Source: DTU013 sp964490975
Lineage (GTDB): Bacteria > Bacillota > Clostridia > Acetivibrionales > DTU013
Length of the DNA stretch: 64,000 nt
Direction: 5' to 3'
NCBI GenBank assembly: GCA_964490975.1
Contig: CAZBEQ010000001.1
Location: forward strand, 87,768-151,767
The notes beneath the pieces were generated by a model that did no database searches, was not told the DNA's origin, and saw only the letters and a list, made by a program, of their open reading frames with translations. The position numbers and the translations under genes were made by a program. Numbering within the stretch: the first letter of the stretch is position 1; every line of letters begins with the position of its first letter. Shown here piece after piece: positions 44,268 to 53,494 of this stretch.

Positions 44268-45301
44268 ACCATGATGGTATTCAGCCGGCACCCGGATACG
44301 ATGTTGCCATTAGCAGCAGGGTAAGGCTTGCCAGAAACCTGGAGGCTTATCCTTTTACAACCCGCATGAGCAGTGTACAGGGAACGGATATTTTAGAGAA
44401 AGTAAAGAAAGCTATGTTTGACGGCGGCGAGATGTCCGGGTATGGATTTTCATACCTTGATTTGCAGTCGATAATGCCATTGGACAGACAGCTTCTTGTA
44501 GAGAGGCACCTTATCAGCCCGGAGTTTGCTGAAAATAGTGTCAACAGGGCTGCAGTAATCAACAAGGGCGAAAGTATCAGCATAATGGTCAATGAGGAGG
44601 ATCATCTGAGGCTGCAGTGTATTTTTGCCGGTATGAGGCTCGAGGAAGCATGGAAGCTTTGCAGTACATTGGAGTCCGGTCTTGACAAGAAATTGGGGTT
44701 TGCATTTGACAAAAGCTATGGTTACCTTACCTGCTGCCCCACCAATACCGGCACAGGGATCAGAGCCTCTGTAATGCTTCATCTTCCTGCGTTATCTATG
44801 ACGGGATATATAAAAGGCATACTAGAGACCTGTGGGAAAATCGGGGTTGCCGTAAGAGGTGCCTATGGAGAGAACAGCGAGGCTGCCGGCAATATGTTCC
44901 AGATATCGAATCAGGTAACGCTTGGACAAACGGAGGAAGAAATAATCACCGGTATTTCAAATATCACCTCGCAGATCTCCGAACAGGAAAAAATGCTGCG
45001 TATCGAACTATACAGGCAGAATCCCATCCGTTTTGAGGACAGGATATTCAGGTCATTGGGATTACTTCAGAATGCCAGGCTTATTTCCTCCGAAGAGAGC
45101 CTCAAGCACATGTCTGATGTCAGACTTGGGGTTATTATGGGTCTGCTGAAGGGAATGGAGCTCGAAGATCTTAATGAACTCATGCTCATGATCCAGCCAG
45201 CACATATGCAGAAATTATTCGGAGAACAGCTGAAGCCTGATGAGAGGGATCATAAGAGAGCGGAACTTATACGCGGCAAGCTGAATGGAAGTATACATTA
45301 A
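44264..45301 (+). CDS. mcsB: Protein arginine kinase McsB
   Basis: 345 residues, phosphagen-kinase fold. Motifs: SSRVRLARNLEAYPF, NRAAVINKGESISIMVNEEDHLRLQ (substrate-binding Glu), CPTNTGTGIRASVMLHLP and RGAYGENSEAAGNMFQISNQVTLG (phosphate-binding loop). It phosphorylates arginines on CtsR and on proteins destined for ClpCP. Starts within mcsA's stop codon region (4-nt overlap). Confidence 0.96.
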   Translation: MNHDGIQPAPGYDVAISSRVRLARNLEAYPFTTRMSSVQGTDILEKVKKAMFDGGEMSGYGFSYLDLQSIMPLDRQLLVERHLISPEFAENSVNRAAVINKGESISIMVNEEDHLRLQCIFAGMRLEEAWKLCSTLESGLDKKLGFAFDKSYGYLTCCPTNTGTGIRASVMLHLPALSMTGYIKGILETCGKIGVAVRGAYGENSEAAGNMFQISNQVTLGQTEEEIITGISNITSQISEQEKMLRIELYRQNPIRFEDRIFRSLGLLQNARLISSEESLKHMSDVRLGVIMGLLKGMELEDLNELMLMIQPAHMQKLFGEQLKPDERDHKRAELIRGKLNGSIH

Positions 45302-45314
45302 GGAGTTGATGCAA

Positions 45315-47738
45315 ATGTATGGAAGATTTACAGAAAAAGCTGAAAAGGCGATAAATTTTTCTCAGGAGAGCGCTGTAAGCCTGGGGCATAGTTACGTAGG
45401 GACTGAGCATTTGCTGCTCGGTTTGATCAGGGAGGGCACCGGAGTTGCGGCAAGGGTGCTTCAGGGACAGGGAGTTACAGAGGACAAAATTGTTAAGGAA
45501 ATAGAGGAGTTGATCGGAAGAGGGGATAATTCGGGCAAGAGTGCCCTGGATTTCACCCCCAGGACAAAAAGGGTACTGGAATTAGGGCTGATGGAGGCAA
45601 GACGCCTTGGCCACAATTATATCGGTACCGAGCATCTCCTGCTGGGTATTATGAGGGAAGGCGAAAGTGTTGCGGTGAGAATACTGATCGACCTTGGGGT
45701 GGATCCACAAAAGCTGCTTAATGATATTTTGAAGATGCTGACAGAAGATGCTCCGACGGCAAGCGGAGAGCCGAGAAGCACGGCCAGCCAGACAAATACT
45801 CCTACATTGAACCAGTTTGGAAGAGACCTCACCGAGTTGGCCAGGGAAGGGAAATTTGATCCAATTATAGGCCGTGACATGGAAATAGAAAGGGTTATTC
45901 AGATACTTAGCAGGAGGACTAAAAATAATCCGTGCCTCATAGGAGAGCCCGGCGTAGGAAAGACCGCCATTGCAGAAGGTCTTGCTCAGAAAATAGTGGA
46001 GGGGAATATTCCAGAGCTTCTAAAGGACAAAAGGGTTTTCACACTTGATATTTCATCCATGGTCGCTGGTGCAAAATACAGAGGAGAGTTTGAGGAACGC
46101 CTGAAAAAAGCCATGGACGAGGTGCGAAAGGCTGGTAACGTGATCCTTTTTATTGATGAAATGCATACCATCATAGGGGCCGGAGCGGCAGAGGGCGCTA
46201 TCGACGCGTCCAATATTCTCAAGCCGGCGCTGGCACGCGGCGAGATACAGGTGATCGGCGCTACGACGATCAATGAATACCGCAAGCATGTCGAAAAAGA
46301 CTCCGCGCTTGAAAGAAGATTTCAGCCAATAACGGTTGGTGAGCCTTCGCAGGAGGAAACCATCGGTATTCTCAAGGGTATACGTGATAAGTATGAGGCC
46401 CACCACAGGGTCAAGATCACTGATGGAGCACTTGAAGCGGCGGCTAAGCTGTCGAGCAGGTATATAACTGACAGGTATCTGCCGGACAAGGCCATAGATT
46501 TGATAGACGAAGCGGCATCCAAGGTAAGGCTGAAGGCATTTACAGCCCCAGTGGATGTGAAGGTGCTGGAAGAACAGCTGGAGAAGCTGTCTAAGGAGAA
46601 GGAAGATGCTATTCGCTCTCAGGAATATGAGAAAGCGGCTTCTATCAGGGATAAGGAGCAGAAGCTGAAGTCTGAGTATGAGAAGATAAAGAATGACTGG
46701 TACCAGAAGAATCAGACAAGAACCGATACAGTCACTGAGGATGAGATAGCGGATATCGTTGCAAGCTGGACCGGTATACCTGTCAAACGCTTGGCTGAAG
46801 AAGAGTCCGAGAGATTGTTGAAGATGGAGGATGTGCTCCATGAAAGGGTCATTGGACAGGATGAGGCTGTAAAAGCTGTTTCAAAGGCTATCAGAAGGGG
46901 CAGAGTCGGGTTGAAGGACCCTAAGAGACCAATAGGATCATTCATATTCCTCGGACCTACCGGTGTGGGAAAGACAGAATTGAGCAAAGCACTGGCAGAG
47001 TCATTATTCGGCAACGAAAATGCCATGATCAGGATAGATATGTCGGAATATATGGAGAAGTTTGCCGTGTCCAGATTGGTCGGTTCTCCTCCGGGCTATG
47101 TCGGTTACGAGGAGGGAGGCCAGCTGACTGAGAAGGTCAGACGCAAGCCGTATTCGGTGCTCCTGTTTGACGAAATAGAAAAAGCTCATCCGGACGTTTT
47201 CAACATACTGCTGCAGATACTTGAAGACGGGAGGCTAACCGATTCACAGGGCAGGCTCGTGGACTTCAGGAATACCGTGATCATAATGACCTCCAATGTT
47301 GGCGGCAGGATGATAACGGAACCCAAGAGGCTGGGCTTTGTGGTTGGTGATGATACCGCGAAGAACTACGAGGATATGAAAAGCAATGTCATGGGTGAAC
47401 TGAAGAAGACCTTCCGACCGGAGTTTCTGAACAGGGTCGATGATATAATAGTTTTCCATCCCCTTGATGAGGAAAATATAAAGAAAATTGTCGGGATCAT
47501 GCTAGAGGTTCTGGTTAAGCGTCTTGCTCAAAATGGTATCACACTTCAGGTCAGTGACGAAGCAAAGGCGTACCTTGCCAAAAAAGGCTTTGATCCGGTC
47601 TTCGGGGCTCGACCGCTGAGAAGATCGATCCAGAGTATGATCGAGGATAAGCTGGCCGAGCAGATGCTGGAAGGCTCTGTAAAAACGGGAGATACTGTGA
47701 AGGTCAATTTTGCAGACGATAAGCTGATATTCGGATAA
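45315..47738 (+). CDS. clpC: ATP-dependent protease ATPase ClpC
   Basis: 807 residues. Start MYGRFTEKAEKAI at 45315, 9 nt after AAGGAG; the frame extends upstream only as an artefact. Two Clp-N repeats (residues 4-145), AAA1 with GEPGVGKTAIAEG and DEMHTIIGAG, a middle domain with a UVR-like helix (LEKLSKEKEDAIRSQEYEKAASIRDKE), and AAA2 with GPTGVGKTELSKA and LLFDEIEKAHPDVF. It unfolds arginine-phosphorylated proteins for ClpP. Last gene of the ctsR operon. Confidence 0.97.
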   Translation: MYGRFTEKAEKAINFSQESAVSLGHSYVGTEHLLLGLIREGTGVAARVLQGQGVTEDKIVKEIEELIGRGDNSGKSALDFTPRTKRVLELGLMEARRLGHNYIGTEHLLLGIMREGESVAVRILIDLGVDPQKLLNDILKMLTEDAPTASGEPRSTASQTNTPTLNQFGRDLTELAREGKFDPIIGRDMEIERVIQILSRRTKNNPCLIGEPGVGKTAIAEGLAQKIVEGNIPELLKDKRVFTLDISSMVAGAKYRGEFEERLKKAMDEVRKAGNVILFIDEMHTIIGAGAAEGAIDASNILKPALARGEIQVIGATTINEYRKHVEKDSALERRFQPITVGEPSQEETIGILKGIRDKYEAHHRVKITDGALEAAAKLSSRYITDRYLPDKAIDLIDEAASKVRLKAFTAPVDVKVLEEQLEKLSKEKEDAIRSQEYEKAASIRDKEQKLKSEYEKIKNDWYQKNQTRTDTVTEDEIADIVASWTGIPVKRLAEEESERLLKMEDVLHERVIGQDEAVKAVSKAIRRGRVGLKDPKRPIGSFIFLGPTGVGKTELSKALAESLFGNENAMIRIDMSEYMEKFAVSRLVGSPPGYVGYEEGGQLTEKVRRKPYSVLLFDEIEKAHPDVFNILLQILEDGRLTDSQGRLVDFRNTVIIMTSNVGGRMITEPKRLGFVVGDDTAKNYEDMKSNVMGELKKTFRPEFLNRVDDIIVFHPLDEENIKKIVGIMLEVLVKRLAQNGITLQVSDEAKAYLAKKGFDPVFGARPLRRSIQSMIEDKLAEQMLEGSVKTGDTVKVNFADDKLIFG

Positions 47739-47757
47739 TTGAACAGGACTAATTAAA

Positions 47758-47882
47758 GGGGGACGGTTCTTCACTTTTGTTGAGGGACAGTCCCCTTGAT
47801 TTTTCGTGAGGGACAGTCCCTTTAATTCTAGACTTTTTACAGAACTGTCCCCTTACCTTTTACAGAACTGTCCTCTTGCTTT
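47758..47882. repeat. GGGACAGT / ACTGTCCC repeat cluster after clpC
   Basis: Copies: GGGGGACGGTTCTTC paired with GAGGGACAGTCCCC (47758-47795), GAGGGACAGTCCC (47808-47820), ACAGAACTGTCCCC (47839-47852) and ACAGAACTGTCC (47861-47872). Arms face each other, so several alternative hairpins are possible between the two convergent genes. The same family occurs at 55655, 59220, 63796 and 63934. Confidence 0.85.
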
Positions 47883-47885
47883 TAC

Positions 47886-49181
47886 TTATTGGTAGCGGGA
47901 GGCTTCGGATGTCGGCTTTAGTGTATTCTGGGTCTTCTCGAGTTCCTTTATTGTTATTACCCGTGTGTGCTTTGTATGGTTCCAGACCTTGTTGTTCCTG
48001 CTGAGAAAGCCCTGGATAGTTATAGGGACCCAGGTGAGGCAGTAGAAGGGATATACAAGGAAAGCCAGCAGTACCCTCATGTCGAACTTGTTTTCCGAAA
48101 GTATTACTAATGGCCCGTAAAAGAACTGAAGCACGACAAATACATACCAGACTGCTGCAGGGAATACATATTGCAGCGTATAAAAGGGCGCTTCGGGATA
48201 AAACGACTGAATCCACAGCATCACAGTCATAAGTCCCATAAAGATGAAGCGTATTGGCTGGAACAGGTATACAGCACAGTCAAAGGCGGACAGATTGCTT
48301 TCCCTGAAAGCTTTTTTGAATAGGGGGACCAGATATTTGGAGGCGCAGTCCGCATGACCCTGCATCCATCTTTTTCGCTGATGCCAGGATTGCCTAAGTG
48401 TGATTGGCTTCTCATCATATACGACAGCCTCGTGTGCCCACGCGACCTTCATGTCGTTCAAAGCCAGCTTCATAGTAAACTCAAGGTCCTCTGTAAGACA
48501 TGTCGCGCCCCAACCAATTTTTTTCAACACCGATATGTCCACGCAGAAGCCTGTGCCGCACAAGCTGCAGCTCAGCCCCAGATAATATCTGGGCAGCTGA
48601 AAGGTCCTGTTTGACAGCCAGAAGGCTATCGAATATGAGCATGTAATCCAGGAATCAAAAGGGTTTTTGCTGTCTATGTAACCCTGAACGACCTTATGTC
48701 CTTTGCATAGCTGTTTATTCATTTCATACAGGAAATTGGAGGACACAAGATTGTCCGCATCGAACACGCAAATTACATCATACTTGTCGTTCATATCGTA
48801 TATCTTCTGAAACATCCACTCCAATGCATGGCCTTTCCCGGTATTTATAGCATCCTGGCGTTTGTAGACCAAGGCGCCTTTTTTCTGTGCAACAACAGCT
48901 GTTTTATCTGTACAGTTATCAGCTGTCACAAAAATATCGTACAATTCCTGCGGATAATTCTGATCCTTTAAGCTGTCAATGATATGAGCTATTACCAACT
49001 CTTCATTATGAGCAGCTATTACTATTGCGAACCTTTTACAGGGAGTAGCCTCGCCTGTATTATCCTTTCTTTTCCTCCAGCCGTATATCGAAACTCCGAA
49101 AAAATAGCATCCTGCAACAAAAATGAATACCTGTATCAGCTGTGTAATAAGAAGTATCAGGCTTTGAAGCATTTTATCCAT
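47886..49181 (-). CDS. Membrane glycosyltransferase family 2 (processive, cellulose/PNAG-synthase-like)
   Basis: 431 residues. One membrane helix (~9-30), a GT-A catalytic domain, and three C-terminal helices (~300-390). Catalytic signs: VIAAHNEE, VTADNCTD, VFDADNLVSSNF (DxD), LTEDLEF (base Asp region), and the processive motif QRKRWMQGH (QxxRW). It likely extrudes a surface polysaccharide using a nucleotide sugar. GGAGG precedes the ATG. It is convergent with clpC and divergent from a GH15 enzyme, an insertion between clpC and radA. Confidence 0.9.
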   Translation of the reverse strand: MDKMLQSLILLITQLIQVFIFVAGCYFFGVSIYGWRKRKDNTGEATPCKRFAIVIAAHNEELVIAHIIDSLKDQNYPQELYDIFVTADNCTDKTAVVAQKKGALVYKRQDAINTGKGHALEWMFQKIYDMNDKYDVICVFDADNLVSSNFLYEMNKQLCKGHKVVQGYIDSKNPFDSWITCSYSIAFWLSNRTFQLPRYYLGLSCSLCGTGFCVDISVLKKIGWGATCLTEDLEFTMKLALNDMKVAWAHEAVVYDEKPITLRQSWHQRKRWMQGHADCASKYLVPLFKKAFRESNLSAFDCAVYLFQPIRFIFMGLMTVMLWIQSFYPEAPFYTLQYVFPAAVWYVFVVLQFFYGPLVILSENKFDMRVLLAFLVYPFYCLTWVPITIQGFLSRNNKVWNHTKHTRVITIKELEKTQNTLKPTSEASRYQ

Positions 49182-49360
49182 GAAGAACCTCCGTGGGTGA
49201 AATCTTGGGCTCGTTATATTATTTTGTACCTTTATAATGAAAATATTTATTATTTATTGGAGGATGCTGTTTATTTTTCCACAGTGCAAATATCGTACCG
49301 GCTATTTGCCGATACAATTTGGTGTGTTAAAATGTTTTATGGAGCATAAGGAGAGATAAC

Positions 49361-51298
49361 ATGACAAAATCCTATTTCAATCAATTAATAACGGGCAATT
49401 CCGGTATGCTCGCATGCATTGATAACAGGGGTGAAATGATCAGGATATGTTGGCCTGATATAGATTACCCGCAGCATGTAGACAGCCTATTAACCGGGAT
49501 AACATGCCCTGAGCTTTGGCAGGGCACATCATGGCTGAATTCTTCGGACTGGCAGGTCAAACAGTTTTATATTGAAGATACAAATATCGCAGTTTCTGAA
49601 TTTACGTACGGGAAATATTGCCTAAAGATCCGCCAATATGACTATGCGCTGCCGGATGGCGATGTGCTAAACAGGTGTTATGAGGCCGAAAACTGTGGTG
49701 AATACCAACTGCAGCTAGGCTTTACCGTATATTCATCGGCGGCGCCTGCGGCATGTGATATGCCGGGTGTAATTTTTGATACGGACATATCGGCTTTGAT
49801 CCATTACAAGCATGGCTACTATTATGGGATCACATCATCAGTGCCTGCAAAACAATATCAGCTCGGGGCAGGTGCGATCGATAATGCAAGCCGTGGTCAG
49901 CTTTTCGGTAATGATACTATTGGGATGATAAAGGAAGGCAGTCTGCTTTGGGAATGTGCAATGCTAGGGAGCGGAGATAAGCTTAAATTCCGGCTTGGTA
50001 TTTGCTTTGCAGTGGAACTGAAAGCATTGAAAAAGCTTCTGAGAGAACAGAAGCTCGGGGACCCGTGGCAGGATCTGGACAACACGGCTGCCTTCTGGCG
50101 TATATATGTTGAAAAGGCAAGAAAGGTAAATACAGGGTATCAGGAGGTAGACCGGCTGTATAAGCGCTCTCTTCTAGTCTTTGCTCTGATGGCCAATAAA
50201 AGGACCGGAGCTCTGCTTGCCGCCCCTGAGGTTGATGAGGGCTTCACCAGGTGCGGTAGATATTCATATTGCTGGGGCCGTGATGCCGCTTTTATCACTA
50301 CTGCACTTGACAAATGCGGACTGACAGAGGCTTCAGAAAGCTTCTACGACTGGGCGGCAAATGTTCAGGAGGATGACGGGAGCTGGCAGCAGCGGTTTTA
50401 TATGGATGGGAACCTGGCTCCTTCCTGGGGATTGCAGATCGATGAGGGTGGTTCTGTGATATGGGGCATCCTTGAGCATTATAAAGTGACACAGGACAAG
50501 GATTTTTTGATCAGGTTATGGCCCTGTGTTAAGAAAGGCGTTGAGTTTCTTTTAAAATACAGGGATGCTGAAACAGGTCTCCCATGGCTGAGCTTTGACC
50601 TCTGGGAGGAAAGGATGGGGGAGCATGCGTACTCCAGCGCAGCAGTGTGCGCAGGCATTAAGGCAGGCGCTGAGATTGCAGGGATAATCGGTGAGCCGCC
50701 GGAGCTTGCAGCTAATTGGATGGAACAGGCAGAAGGGCTGCGCGAAGCGATTTCTCAAAACTTCTGGAAACCGGAATGGGGCAGGTTCGTACGGAGCATA
50801 CGCGTAAAGCTTAATGCCTGGGGAGAAGAGCATACAGATCAAAAGGTCTGGCTTAAGACAAACGACAGAAGCATCACCAGGGACTACGCGCTCGTTGATG
50901 GAGCACTGGATATAAGCTTATTGGGAATGACTGTGCCATTTGGAGTTTACGACGCTTCGGACGAACAAATGATCCCCACCGCAGAGGCTGTGGAGCGCCA
51001 GCTCACCGTACATGCAACAGGTGGATTGATGCGGTATGAATACGATAACTATATCGGAGGCAACCCGTGGATACTGACTACTTTATGGGCTGCGCTCTAC
51101 AATATTGACAGAAGGAATTACGATAAAGCAAGGGAATATTTCTGGTGGGCCGTCAAAGGCGCCACTGAACAAGGACTTTTACCGGAACAGATAGATAAAA
51201 TGACAGGCCGCCCTGCATGGGTCATACCGCTTACATGGTCTCATGCGATGTTTGTGCTTGTGCTTGACAGATTGCTTGAAGCAGGTAAACTGAAGTAA
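49361..51298 (+). CDS. Glycoside hydrolase family 15 (glucoamylase/trehalase-like)
   Basis: 645 residues, no signal peptide, so probably intracellular. N-terminal beta-sandwich (~10-240), linker, then an (alpha/alpha)6 barrel (~250-640). Barrel motifs: GRYSYCWGRDAAFITTAL, GSVIWGILEHY, DLWEERMGEHAYSSAAV (catalytic acid Glu) and GLLPEQIDKMTGRPAWVIPLTWSHAM (catalytic base Glu in PEQ). Likely releases glucose from alpha-glucan or trehalose; substrate cannot be decided. AAGGAGAG precedes the ATG. Its promoter region is shared with the divergent glycosyltransferase. Confidence 0.9.
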   Translation: MTKSYFNQLITGNSGMLACIDNRGEMIRICWPDIDYPQHVDSLLTGITCPELWQGTSWLNSSDWQVKQFYIEDTNIAVSEFTYGKYCLKIRQYDYALPDGDVLNRCYEAENCGEYQLQLGFTVYSSAAPAACDMPGVIFDTDISALIHYKHGYYYGITSSVPAKQYQLGAGAIDNASRGQLFGNDTIGMIKEGSLLWECAMLGSGDKLKFRLGICFAVELKALKKLLREQKLGDPWQDLDNTAAFWRIYVEKARKVNTGYQEVDRLYKRSLLVFALMANKRTGALLAAPEVDEGFTRCGRYSYCWGRDAAFITTALDKCGLTEASESFYDWAANVQEDDGSWQQRFYMDGNLAPSWGLQIDEGGSVIWGILEHYKVTQDKDFLIRLWPCVKKGVEFLLKYRDAETGLPWLSFDLWEERMGEHAYSSAAVCAGIKAGAEIAGIIGEPPELAANWMEQAEGLREAISQNFWKPEWGRFVRSIRVKLNAWGEEHTDQKVWLKTNDRSITRDYALVDGALDISLLGMTVPFGVYDASDEQMIPTAEAVERQLTVHATGGLMRYEYDNYIGGNPWILTTLWAALYNIDRRNYDKAREYFWWAVKGATEQGLLPEQIDKMTGRPAWVIPLTWSHAMFVLVLDRLLEAGKLK

Positions 51299-51345
51299 CG
51301 AGGGGAAAGATGTCCCGCCTCTTTGAAACGAAGTGTTATAAAGGG
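51297..51345 (+). repeat. Shortened copy of the 29485 RNA-like element, upstream of radA
   Basis: The stretch beginning AACGAGG-GGAAAGATGTCCC, then CGCCTC-TTGAAAC and GAAGTGTTATAA, matches the two outer strands and 3' flank of the 29485-29700 region (AACGAGGCGAAAGATGTCCC ... CGCCTCGTTGAAAC ... GAAGTGTTATAA) with the middle deleted. It starts at the stop codon of the GH15 gene and lies 43 nt before radA. Confidence 0.65.
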
Positions 51346-51387
51346 CCCGGGTGGGAATAAGATCGCAGTATGACTGCAGGAGGGTCT

Positions 51388-52758
51388 ATGGCTAAGAGTA
51401 AAACGGTATTTATATGTCAGGAATGCGGTTACGAGTCTTCCGGATGGCTTGGCAAATGCCCTGCATGCATGCAGTGGAACACATTTGTCGAGGAGCGGCA
51501 GAACAGTGATATCAAGGGTGCCTCTTCATCCGAGGGCATGGTAAGGCCCGTCAGCCTTGATGAAATAGTGATCGACAGCCAGGAGCGAAGCCTTACCGGG
51601 ATGAAGGAGCTTGACCGTGTTCTGGGCGGAGGTATCGTCAAAGGCTCGCTCATACTTGTGGGCGGTGATCCGGGCATAGGGAAGTCAACGCTGCTTCTGC
51701 AGATCTGCAATACGATAAAAGCTGACTTGAAAGTACTGTATGTATCCGGAGAGGAGTCGGTCGGTCAGATAAAATTAAGGGCTGACAGGCTAAATGTCAG
51801 AGGAAGCGGTCTTTATATAGTTTCTGCCTCCTGTTATGAAACTATATTGGCGCTTATTGCATCTGAGAAGCCTGATATTGTGATCATTGACTCCATCCAG
51901 ACCATATATACCGATTCGATTACTTCCGCGCCGGGCAGTGTGAGCCAGGTAAGGGAGGTCACCTCTGCGCTTATGAAGCTTGCCAAAGGGAGCGGCATAA
52001 CGGTAATGATAGTGGGACATGTGACTAAGGAGGGTGCTATTGCAGGCCCAAGAGTACTGGAGCATATGGTTGATACGGTTCTTTATTTTGAAGGCGACAG
52101 ACATATGAGCTTTAGAATTTTAAGGGCAGTCAAGAACAGGTTTGGCTCCACCAATGAGATTGGTGTTTTCGAAATGAGAGACACCGGTCTTGAAGAGATA
52201 TCTAATCCTTCGGAAATGATGTTATCCGGCAGAACCGAAAATATGCCCGGCTCGGTAGTGGTATCGAGCCTTGAAGGCACAAGGCCGATGCTTATAGAAA
52301 TACAGTCGCTTATCTGTGCTACCAATTTCGGCATTCCACGGAGGATGACCACGGGCATGGACTATAACAGGCTTACCATGCTGATGGCGGTGCTGGAAAA
52401 GAGAGTAGGGCTGCAGCTTTACAATTTTGATGCGTATCTGAATGTGGTTGGTGGTATAAAGCTGGATGAAACAGCTTGTGATCTCGGTGTTGCAGCTGCA
52501 GTCGTATCAAGCTTTAAAAATATTCCTGTGAAGTCTGATTGTGTGCTTGTTGGCGAAATCGGCCTGACAGGTGAGGTACGTGCAGTCAGCCAGATAGATA
52601 AGAGGATATCGGAAGTTATGCGATTGGGCTTCAGGAGCATTGTAATACCCGAAGGGAACATGAAGCTGGCGGCACAGGTAAAGCTGAACGAAGGGTTTAT
52701 GATCATACCGGTTTCTAATGTACAGGAAGCACTTGATGTAATATTTGAAGATAGATGA
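51388..52758 (+). CDS. radA: DNA repair protein RadA
   Basis: 456 residues from the ATG at 51388, after GGAGGG. N-terminal zinc finger CQECGYESSGWLGKCPAC, RecA-like core with GGDPGIGKSTLLLQ (Walker A) and VIIDSIQ (Walker B), the RadA-specific KNRFG motif, and a C-terminal Lon-like domain (VGEIGLTGEVRAVSQIDKRI). A hexameric helicase that extends recombination intermediates. In Firmicutes it normally follows clpC and precedes disA; here two carbohydrate genes come between, and disA is absent. Confidence 0.97.
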   Translation: MAKSKTVFICQECGYESSGWLGKCPACMQWNTFVEERQNSDIKGASSSEGMVRPVSLDEIVIDSQERSLTGMKELDRVLGGGIVKGSLILVGGDPGIGKSTLLLQICNTIKADLKVLYVSGEESVGQIKLRADRLNVRGSGLYIVSASCYETILALIASEKPDIVIIDSIQTIYTDSITSAPGSVSQVREVTSALMKLAKGSGITVMIVGHVTKEGAIAGPRVLEHMVDTVLYFEGDRHMSFRILRAVKNRFGSTNEIGVFEMRDTGLEEISNPSEMMLSGRTENMPGSVVVSSLEGTRPMLIEIQSLICATNFGIPRRMTTGMDYNRLTMLMAVLEKRVGLQLYNFDAYLNVVGGIKLDETACDLGVAAAVVSSFKNIPVKSDCVLVGEIGLTGEVRAVSQIDKRISEVMRLGFRSIVIPEGNMKLAAQVKLNEGFMIIPVSNVQEALDVIFEDR

Positions 52759-52765
52759 TTTTAAT

Positions 52766-53012
52766 TGGGTGAGTAAAAAATCCAGTAATGTGTGGCGAGA
52801 TATCTACTTTCATTGATATTTGATTCAATAATACATGTTAAGCAATCAATGCTAAAAGGCCACTTCGCCGAGTTAAATCCACTCATTACTTGATATTTTA
52901 CTCAACATCTGTCAGACGTGCGCTGTGGAGTCGGGATATGATGTTGTGATCGGACTTTTGCGTTTCTTGGGCAAAAAAAGGGCTGCCTCAACGTTCATTT
53001 TGAGACAGCCCC
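52766..53012 (-). repeat. Dispersed composite repeat, copy 2
   Basis: 247 bp, inverse of the element at 28849-29112. On the minus strand it starts with the stem-loop GGGCTGTCTCAA/TTGAGGCAGCCC followed by seven T's, acting as terminator for the gene at 53045-53494, and ends at TTTTTTACTCACCCA next to the radA stop. Most differences from copy 1 are substitutions, plus a ~15-bp length change in the middle. Confidence 0.85.
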
Positions 53013-53044
53013 TTATAACGATTTGTACCCTGTGGGAGTATATA

Positions 53045-53494
53045 TTACTCAAGACTGAAATTGCCGAGCATTTTGACTCTTTCCTGCTCTTTTATTATGA
53101 TATCGTACAAATTAAGATCAAGAGTATTGCATATAGATGCAATGTAGTATAGATTCTTGCCAAGTTCCTTCTCGATCTGATCTCTGCAGCTTTCGCACAG
53201 ATGACCTTCCACGTGAGTGTCCATTGCCTTGCGCATTTCTTCAAAACTGCCGTCCTCCGGCATCATTTGCTTTCCTGCATTGATCTTTATGCATCCGCAT
53301 TGAGTGACGGCTTTGACAATTGCACGGTTGACCCGCGCATTTGAATCCTGATATTTTGTAATGGAATCAATTATGCTTTTATTTCTAAAAAGCAACTCCT
53401 GTACCGTATACTGGAATTCATCGATCAGCATATCCTTCATTGTGTTCACTCTCCCGATGACCTCATTTTCCGATATATCAGCAACCAAATACAT
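53045..53494 (-). CDS. Conserved helical protein, MazG-like C-terminus
   Basis: 149 residues. All-helical. The N-terminal half (MLIDEFQYTVQELLFRNKSIID) and the C-terminal half (EKELGKNLYYIASICNTLDLNLYDIIIKEQERV) both look like MazG-type nucleotide pyrophosphohydrolase helices, with the E-E-L-G-x-x-L-Y pattern in the last third. Between them lie two Cys pairs (QCGCIKI and LCESC), possible metal ligands. The full acidic MazG site (ExxE...ExxD) is not evident, so enzyme activity is doubtful. It stands alone on the minus strand where disA would be expected in related genomes. Confidence 0.6.
   Translation of the reverse strand: MYLVADISENEVIGRVNTMKDMLIDEFQYTVQELLFRNKSIIDSITKYQDSNARVNRAIVKAVTQCGCIKINAGKQMMPEDGSFEEMRKAMDTHVEGHLCESCRDQIEKELGKNLYYIASICNTLDLNLYDIIIKEQERVKMLGNFSLE

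Noticed and set aside
47758..47882. CRISPR array
   Set aside because: The repeats are 10-14 bp, irregularly spaced and in both orientations, with no constant spacers or cas genes.
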